Part shown: positions 59,182 through 64,000 of the stretch, one piece after another
How the letters are laid out: each line of letters begins with the position of its first letter
Position numbering within the stretch: position 1 is the stretch's first letter
DNA from: Peribacillus frigoritolerans
Lineage (GTDB): Bacteria; Bacillota; Bacilli; Bacillales; DSM-1321
DNA length: 64,000 nt
Direction of reading: 5' to 3'
Assembly: GCF_040250305.1 (NCBI RefSeq)
Contig: NZ_CP158190.1
Span: forward strand, 3,132,001-3,196,000
Program-made: the position numbers and the translations under genes
Notes under the pieces: generated by a model
What the model saw: only the letters and a program-made list of their open reading frames with translations
Database searches by the model: none
What the model was told of the DNA's origin: nothing

Positions 59182-62100
59182 TTATCGATCGACATTAAAG
59201 TAACGAGCTTCAGGATGTGCAAAAACAATGGCCGAAACGGAAGCCTCTGGTTCCATCATGCATCCTTCAGTCAATTCCACGCCAATATCTTGAGGTTGTA
59301 ACAGGCGGAATAGCTTCTCCTGGTCTTCCAAATTAGGACAGGCAGGATAACCAAAAGAAAACCTTTGTCCGGTGTACTTAGCGGCAAATCGCTCTTTCAT
59401 GGACATTTCAATCGGATCGCTTATACCTAAATCATCACGCATTAATTGATGAATTCTTTCCGCGAACCCTTCAGCTGTTTCGAGAGCAAGTGATTGAAGG
59501 GCGTGATTTTTCAAGAAATCACCTTCAAGCTTAAGTTTTTCTGCCCATTTTCTGATTCCTTTTCCGGCAGTGACCAGGAAGAATCCTACATAATCCATTT
59601 GCCCGGAGGAGACCGTTTTCGCGAAGTCCGCTAAACAAAGATGCGGATTCGTATCTTGCCTTGGGAATTCGAAAGTTTCCAAAACCTCTTGATGATTGTC
59701 CGGGTTGTACACCAATAGCTTATCTCCTTCGCTCTGAGCAGGGAAAAATTGATAAACTGCATGCAAGCCATAATCCGGTTCCGTCTTTAGGAATTCGATC
59801 AATTCATCAACGAGATCATTGAGCTGCACTGCTTTTTCATTCCCTTGCTTAAGCAATTCGGAAACTTTCCCTTTTAACCCCAAATGATGACCAATCAGCA
59901 TTTGCCTATTTATATATGGCTGGACGACATCCAATGGATAGTTCTTCAGGACGTGACGCTTGATGTCACGTGGCATTTGAACGGGAACATCGCTTAAAGG
60001 GGCAGCTGTGGACTGCTTACGTACAGGTTTTTCCAGCGTGGCGGCAATGGCGGCATTCGCTTTCGACCTTTCTCGTTTCTCGACTAACTCTTCCAAGTAC
60101 ACCACTTTTTTGTCAGAGTCATGTAAAATATTCGTTACAGCCAAACCATCCATCGCATCTTTGGAATATAAAACCGGTCCTTCATATTCAGGTGATATTT
60201 TAAAATCGGTGAATTTACGCGATAATGCTGCCCCTCCCACTAATATTGGGGTATTTATTCCCGCTTGCCTTAAATCCTGTGCGGTTAAAACCATTTGCTG
60301 TGCAGATTTGACAAGTAACCCAGATAGGCCAATGATGGTTGGCTCATGTTTTCGAACCTCTTCAATGATTTGTTGCGGTGCAACCTTGATCCCTAAATCA
60401 ATGACTTCATAGCCATTATTGGATAGGATGATATCCACTAGGTTTTTCCCGATATCATGCACATCTCCCTTGACAGTCGCCAACAGGATTTTCCCTTTTT
60501 TAGCGCTATCTTCAGAGTTTTCCATAAGTGGTTCAAGGTGAGATACAGCCGCCTTCATCGCTTCAGCACTCTGAAGCACCTCTGCGACAATAAGTTGATT
60601 GTCATTAAACAACCGACCCACCTCACTCATGCCATCCATCAACGGTCCATTGATGATTTCCAATGGGGTATCACCGCGCTCAATCGCTTCATTTAAATCA
60701 TCAACCAATCCTTCTTTCGTTCCTTCGATAATATAGTTACCTAGACGTTCGTCCAATGGCAGGATCACACCATTATCCTTCTTCTCCGCTTTTTTTCCAC
60801 GATAAAATTCGGTAAAAATCGCTAAAGTTTCAGTTGAAGTCTCAAACAGGAGTGCCTCAGCCAGTTTCACTTCCTCTTCCGGAATCAGAGCGAAACGTTC
60901 AAGTTTTTCTGTATTCACGATGGCATAATCGAGTCCCGCTTTTGTACAATGGTAAAGGAAAACTGCATTTAATATTTCCCTTCCCCTCGCTGGCAGACCG
61001 AAAGAAACGTTAGAAATGCCAAGTATCGTCAGGCATTCTGGAAACTTTTCTTTAATAGCCTTTATTCCATTCACCGTCTCTAAAGCAGATCCGATATATT
61101 GTTCATCACCTGTGCCTACAGGAAATACAAGCGGATCAAAGATGATGTCACTTTTGTTTAGACCGTATTTATTGACAAGCAGATCCACAGACCGTGTTGC
61201 CACTTCCAATTTCCGTTCAGCATCGACGGCCATCCCGATTTCATCAATGGTTCCTACGACAACGGCAGCACCATATTGATGGACTAAGGGTACTATTTTT
61301 TCAAAGCGCTCTTCACCATCTTCAAGGTTTATGGAATTAATGATCGATTTTCCTTGTGAATGTTTTAATGCTTGTTCAAGTACAACTTCATCTGTAGTAT
61401 CGATGACCAATGGGACCTTCACTTTTTTGACGACCTCTTCTACGAATTCCTTCATATCGCCAAGCTCATCCCCATCAGGATCAGCAAGACAAATATCAAT
61501 GACATGGGCGCCTTTTTTCACCTGGTTACGTGCAATTTCGGCTGCTGGCTCGTAATGCTTGCCGCGTATCAGCTCCTTGAATTTTCGGGAACCGATAACA
61601 TTCGTCCTTTCACCTACGAATAAAGGACGCATTGAATCATCATAAATGAGCGGTTCTATGCCTGATACGGCATGACCATGGGCAGTTTCCGTAATTGTAC
61701 GGGGCTTCATGCCTTCGAGGACCCTGGAAAGTTCTTTAATATGCTCTGGTGTCGTACCACAACATCCGCCAATGATATTGATCCATCCCTTTTCGGCAAA
61801 TTGCTTCATTTTCTCTGCCAGGGAAGTAGGTGACTCATGATAGTGGCCTTCTTCATCAGGGAGCCCGGCATTCGGATAACAACTGATGGCACTATTCGAT
61901 ATATCTGCAAGTGTCCTGATATGGTCTATCATGAATTCCGGTCCTGTTGCACAATTAAGGCCGACAGCTACGGGCTTCATATGTTCAACAGATAAATAAA
62001 AAGCTTCTATGGACTGGCCGGCAAGTGTCGTGCCCATCGGTTCGATTGTTCCTGATATGATGACAGGCACATCTTTTCCCGTTTTTGCGAATGCTGCTTT

Positions 62101-62631
62101 GATTCCAGAAAAGGCAGCCTTGACATTAAGCATATCCTGACAGGTTTCCACCAACAGCAAGTCTACACCGCCATCCAAGAGACCCAGTGCCTGTTCTTCA
62201 TAAGAATCGGTTAAAATGTCAAAAGTCGTTCCGCCCGTTACGGATAGCGTTTTTGTAGTGGGGCCCATCGAGCCAGCTACATACCTTGGCCACTCCTCAT
62301 TGGAATACTTTTCACAAGCTTTAACGGCAAGCTCAGCTGAAATTTTATTTAGCTTGTAGGCAATCGTGCTTATTTGGTATTCCTCAAGAACGATGCTGGT
62401 CGCTCCAAAGGTATTTGTTTCAATGATATCTGCGCCCGCTGCTAAATATTTTTCATGAATGGTTTGGATGATTTCCGGTTGCGTCAGTGATAAATATTCA
62501 TTGCAGCCCTCGAATTGTTCCCCGCCAAAATCGTCTGCTGTCAAATTCTCCGCTTGAAGCATGGTTCCCATCGCCCCATCAAGTAGGAGAATCTTAGAAT
62601 TTAACTGATCTTGAATCGCTTTTTTATTCAT
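59182..62631 (-). CDS. metH: Cobalamin-dependent methionine synthase
   Basis: A 1149-residue, full-length four-module enzyme that methylates homocysteine using methyltetrahydrofolate. Homocysteine module (1-310): [27 protein letters not shown] and zinc motif [11 protein letters not shown]. Folate module (about 330-590): [18 protein letters not shown]. Cobalamin module (about 630-870): [20 protein letters not shown] with the cobalt-ligand His. Activation module to the end: [18 protein letters not shown]. It overlaps yitJ by 8 bp (ATGAATAA), so the two are coupled. Unlike MetE, it needs B12. Confidence 0.96.
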   Translation of the reverse strand: MNKKAIQDQLNSKILLLDGAMGTMLQAENLTADDFGGEQFEGCNEYLSLTQPEIIQTIHEKYLAAGADIIETNTFGATSIVLEEYQISTIAYKLNKISAELAVKACEKYSNEEWPRYVAGSMGPTTKTLSVTGGTTFDILTDSYEEQALGLLDGGVDLLLVETCQDMLNVKAAFSGIKAAFAKTGKDVPVIISGTIEPMGTTLAGQSIEAFYLSVEHMKPVAVGLNCATGPEFMIDHIRTLADISNSAISCYPNAGLPDEEGHYHESPTSLAEKMKQFAEKGWINIIGGCCGTTPEHIKELSRVLEGMKPRTITETAHGHAVSGIEPLIYDDSMRPLFVGERTNVIGSRKFKELIRGKHYEPAAEIARNQVKKGAHVIDICLADPDGDELGDMKEFVEEVVKKVKVPLVIDTTDEVVLEQALKHSQGKSIINSINLEDGEERFEKIVPLVHQYGAAVVVGTIDEIGMAVDAERKLEVATRSVDLLVNKYGLNKSDIIFDPLVFPVGTGDEQYIGSALETVNGIKAIKEKFPECLTILGISNVSFGLPARGREILNAVFLYHCTKAGLDYAIVNTEKLERFALIPEEEVKLAEALLFETSTETLAIFTEFYRGKKAEKKDNGVILPLDERLGNYIIEGTKEGLVDDLNEAIERGDTPLEIINGPLMDGMSEVGRLFNDNQLIVAEVLQSAEAMKAAVSHLEPLMENSEDSAKKGKILLATVKGDVHDIGKNLVDIILSNNGYEVIDLGIKVAPQQIIEEVRKHEPTIIGLSGLLVKSAQQMVLTAQDLRQAGINTPILVGGAALSRKFTDFKISPEYEGPVLYSKDAMDGLAVTNILHDSDKKVVYLEELVEKRERSKANAAIAATLEKPVRKQSTAAPLSDVPVQMPRDIKRHVLKNYPLDVVQPYINRQMLIGHHLGLKGKVSELLKQGNEKAVQLNDLVDELIEFLKTEPDYGLHAVYQFFPAQSEGDKLLVYNPDNHQEVLETFEFPRQDTNPHLCLADFAKTVSSGQMDYVGFFLVTAGKGIRKWAEKLKLEGDFLKNHALQSLALETAEGFAERIHQLMRDDLGISDPIEMSMKERFAAKYTGQRFSFGYPACPNLEDQEKLFRLLQPQDIGVELTEGCMMEPEASVSAIVFAHPEARYFNVDR

Positions 62632-63999
62632 GTACTGCCACCTCTGATGTCTGTTTACTATCGACTTTTCTAATATATTTCGTAAGTTCCGCCGTCATTT
62701 CATAGCGAAGGAACGGAGTGATTAAATATATGCCCTTGAATTTTTCCCTTGCCGCGTCCACCAGTTCCCGCGCGATATTAACCCCTTCCATCCTAGACTT
62801 TACAGGGTCATCCCCCGCTAAAGCCATGGCCCTTCTTACGTTATCGGGCAATTTAATGCCTGGGATCTCATTATGGATGAATTCTGCGTTCCGGGTGCTT
62901 GTCAAAGGCATGATACCGATGAAAATCGGGGTTTCTAAATGTTTTGTAGCTTCATGTACTTCTTCGATTTGCTCCACCGAATAAATTGGCTGTGTCAAAA
63001 AGGATTGAGCACCGCAGGAAATCTTCTTTTCCATTCTCAGTACGGCTTTATCCAGATATTTCACATTGGGATTAAACGCTGCCGCAATTTTAAAATTCGC
63101 CCGTTGACCCAAACTTTGACCGGAATAGGAAAGACCTTCATTAAATTGTTTGACCATGCTTATAAGGTCAAAGGAAGATAAATCATAAACCGAAGTGGCA
63201 CCAGGGAAGTCCCCTATTTTTGAAGGATCTCCGGTGATGATCAATAATTCATTCAGCCCCACCGTCTGCAGACCCATTAAATGTGACTGCAGGCCAATCA
63301 AATTTCGATCACGGCATGTTATATGCACCATCGGATTAATATTCAATTGGTTCTTTAGTAAGTTAGCCAGTGCATCATTCGATATCCTTGGTGAGGCAAG
63401 TGAATTATCCGCTAATGTAATGGAATCGACCCCTGCTTTTTTCAAAACCTCAGCACCGGTCATGAAGCTCTCTATTCCCAGCTTTTTCGGTGGATCAAGT
63501 TCAACTAGGATCGTCCTTTCCGTCTTGGCCTTTTCGTACAGTGGAAGTTCCAATTCTCTTTCGTTCACTTCAATTATTTCTATTTCACGGGGTTTCGTAA
63601 TTTTCTCTTTTACAGGAGCAAAACTTCCAATTGCATTCTTTACAGCTTGAATATGCAGTGGAGTCGTTCCACAGCACCCACCTATGATAGCGGCACCTTG
63701 CTCACGAAGTTCCAGGGCACTTGAACCGAAATATTCCGGCACAGCTTTATAGACGAGCCTTCCATCCACATAATCCGGGAGGCTGGCATTAGGGTATATG
63801 GCAATCGATGCATCCTTCGGCAAGCTCACTTCTTCCAAGGCCCGGATCATATGATGTGGACCGAGACGGCAATTCACCCCAACAACATCGGCACCCAATT
63901 GCTCGAGTTTTTGAAAGGCTTCATTTAAATGGATTCCATTTTGAAGATTACCCAGTTCATGCATCGAAACATTTGCGATGATCGGCAATCCGGTTTCAT
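62624..63999 (-). CDS. yitJ: Bifunctional homocysteine S-methyltransferase/methylenetetrahydrofolate reductase (partial)
   Basis: The frame is open to the right window edge, so the N-terminus lies outside. A TTG at 63988 could be mistaken for a start, but [17 protein letters not shown] is internal. First comes the end of the homocysteine methyltransferase domain ([36 protein letters not shown] with zinc Cys pair), then the MTHFR barrel ([75 protein letters not shown]). It supplies methyl-THF to MetH downstream. In Bacillus such genes are often under a SAM riboswitch, which would lie beyond the window. Confidence 0.94.
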   Translation of the reverse strand, partial: ETGLPIIANVSMHELGNLQNGIHLNEAFQKLEQLGADVVGVNCRLGPHHMIRALEEVSLPKDASIAIYPNASLPDYVDGRLVYKAVPEYFGSSALELREQGAAIIGGCCGTTPLHIQAVKNAIGSFAPVKEKITKPREIEIIEVNERELELPLYEKAKTERTILVELDPPKKLGIESFMTGAEVLKKAGVDSITLADNSLASPRISNDALANLLKNQLNINPMVHITCRDRNLIGLQSHLMGLQTVGLNELLIITGDPSKIGDFPGATSVYDLSSFDLISMVKQFNEGLSYSGQSLGQRANFKIAAAFNPNVKYLDKAVLRMEKKISCGAQSFLTQPIYSVEQIEEVHEATKHLETPIFIGIMPLTSTRNAEFIHNEIPGIKLPDNVRRAMALAGDDPVKSRMEGVNIARELVDAAREKFKGIYLITPFLRYEMTAELTKYIRKVDSKQTSEVAVHE

Positions 64000-64000
64000 T

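Noticed and set aside
62624..63988. yitJ as a complete 454-aa gene starting with TTG at 63988
   Set aside because: The frame stays open to the window edge and the homocysteine methyltransferase domain lacks its first half, so it is a partial gene.
1..63999. tRNA, rRNA genes or a replication origin
   Set aside because: I saw no cloverleaf-like tRNA sequence ending in CCA, no rRNA segments and no DnaA-box cluster on either strand.

Overview
The window looks like a chromosomal segment of an endospore-forming Bacillaceae. I infer this from low G+C, strong AGGAGG-type ribosome binding sites, many TTG/GTG starts and genes typical of Bacillus relatives: fruRKA, odhAB, yuaF-floT, yusW, trhA, a ykvT-like hydrolase, metH-yitJ, and cwlJ, spoIID and spoIIP paralogues. 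A Peribacillus-like organism is plausible, but the species cannot be fixed from the sequence alone.

Layout. (1) 1-3775: a sugar ABC transporter operon on the minus strand (substrate-binding lipoprotein, then a ribose-type double ATPase cut by the window edge) behind a DeoR-type regulator, with a strong SigA promoter, DeoR-like direct repeats, a cre box and an orphan Shine-Dalgarno in the leader. (2) 3.9-7.9 kb: small accessory genes (CwlJ-like, quinone reductase-like, hypotheticals), pseudogenes and an IS110 remnant. (3) 8.05-43.6 kb: the yuaF-floT locus, with floT cut in two. The C-terminal part lies at 8055-9314 and the N-terminal part at 42786-43082. Between them is about 33.5 kb of inserted DNA with perfect 33-bp terminal inverted repeats (9331-9363 and 42743-42775). 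(4) 43.9-64 kb: conserved chromosomal genes (bioY, yusW, trhA, an ArsR-type regulator, ykvT-like, yjbQ, VOC, fruRKA, odhAB, a DODA-type dioxygenase, polysaccharide deacetylase, metH, yitJ).

The inserted element. Its right end carries four overlapping minus-strand genes (36437-42415): a tyrosine recombinase, two large divergent recombinase-like proteins with C-terminal cysteine clusters, and a small HTH/coiled-coil protein. This resembles Tn554-type TnpABC or trio-type site-specific transposons. Its left end carries a VOC gene and a two-gene Hachiman defence system (hamA-hamB). The middle (15.5-36 kb) is a string of small, mostly single-gene units: lipoproteins, exported proteins, DUF3888-like proteins, a SpoIID paralogue, an ECF sigma factor with a SpoIIP-like partner, an oligoendopeptidase, an ornithine cyclodeaminase-like enzyme and an IS1595-family insertion.

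The most striking feature is a family of about 30 polar, palindromic 70-90 bp sites after almost every accessory gene. The full site reads AACTAAC - CTGCCCC - GTTAGTT/G - ...hairpin... - GAACTAA(C/A) - GCACCC - GTTAGTT. This is the layout of an integron attC site (R''-spacer-L''-variable hairpin-L'-spacer-R'), with a Rho-independent terminator as the variable hairpin. Site polarity follows gene polarity on both strands, one 0.8-kb unit is duplicated with edges at the sites, and the sites are absent from the conserved chromosomal genes. I read this as a cassette array in a Gram-positive genome with self-terminated, probably self-promoted units, possibly served by the tyrosine recombinase cluster next to it. 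The architecture is visible in the sequence. Mobility, and the link to the recombinases, are inference. Degraded copies at 3.9-7.1 kb lie outside the terminal repeats, so the sites are not strictly confined to the element.
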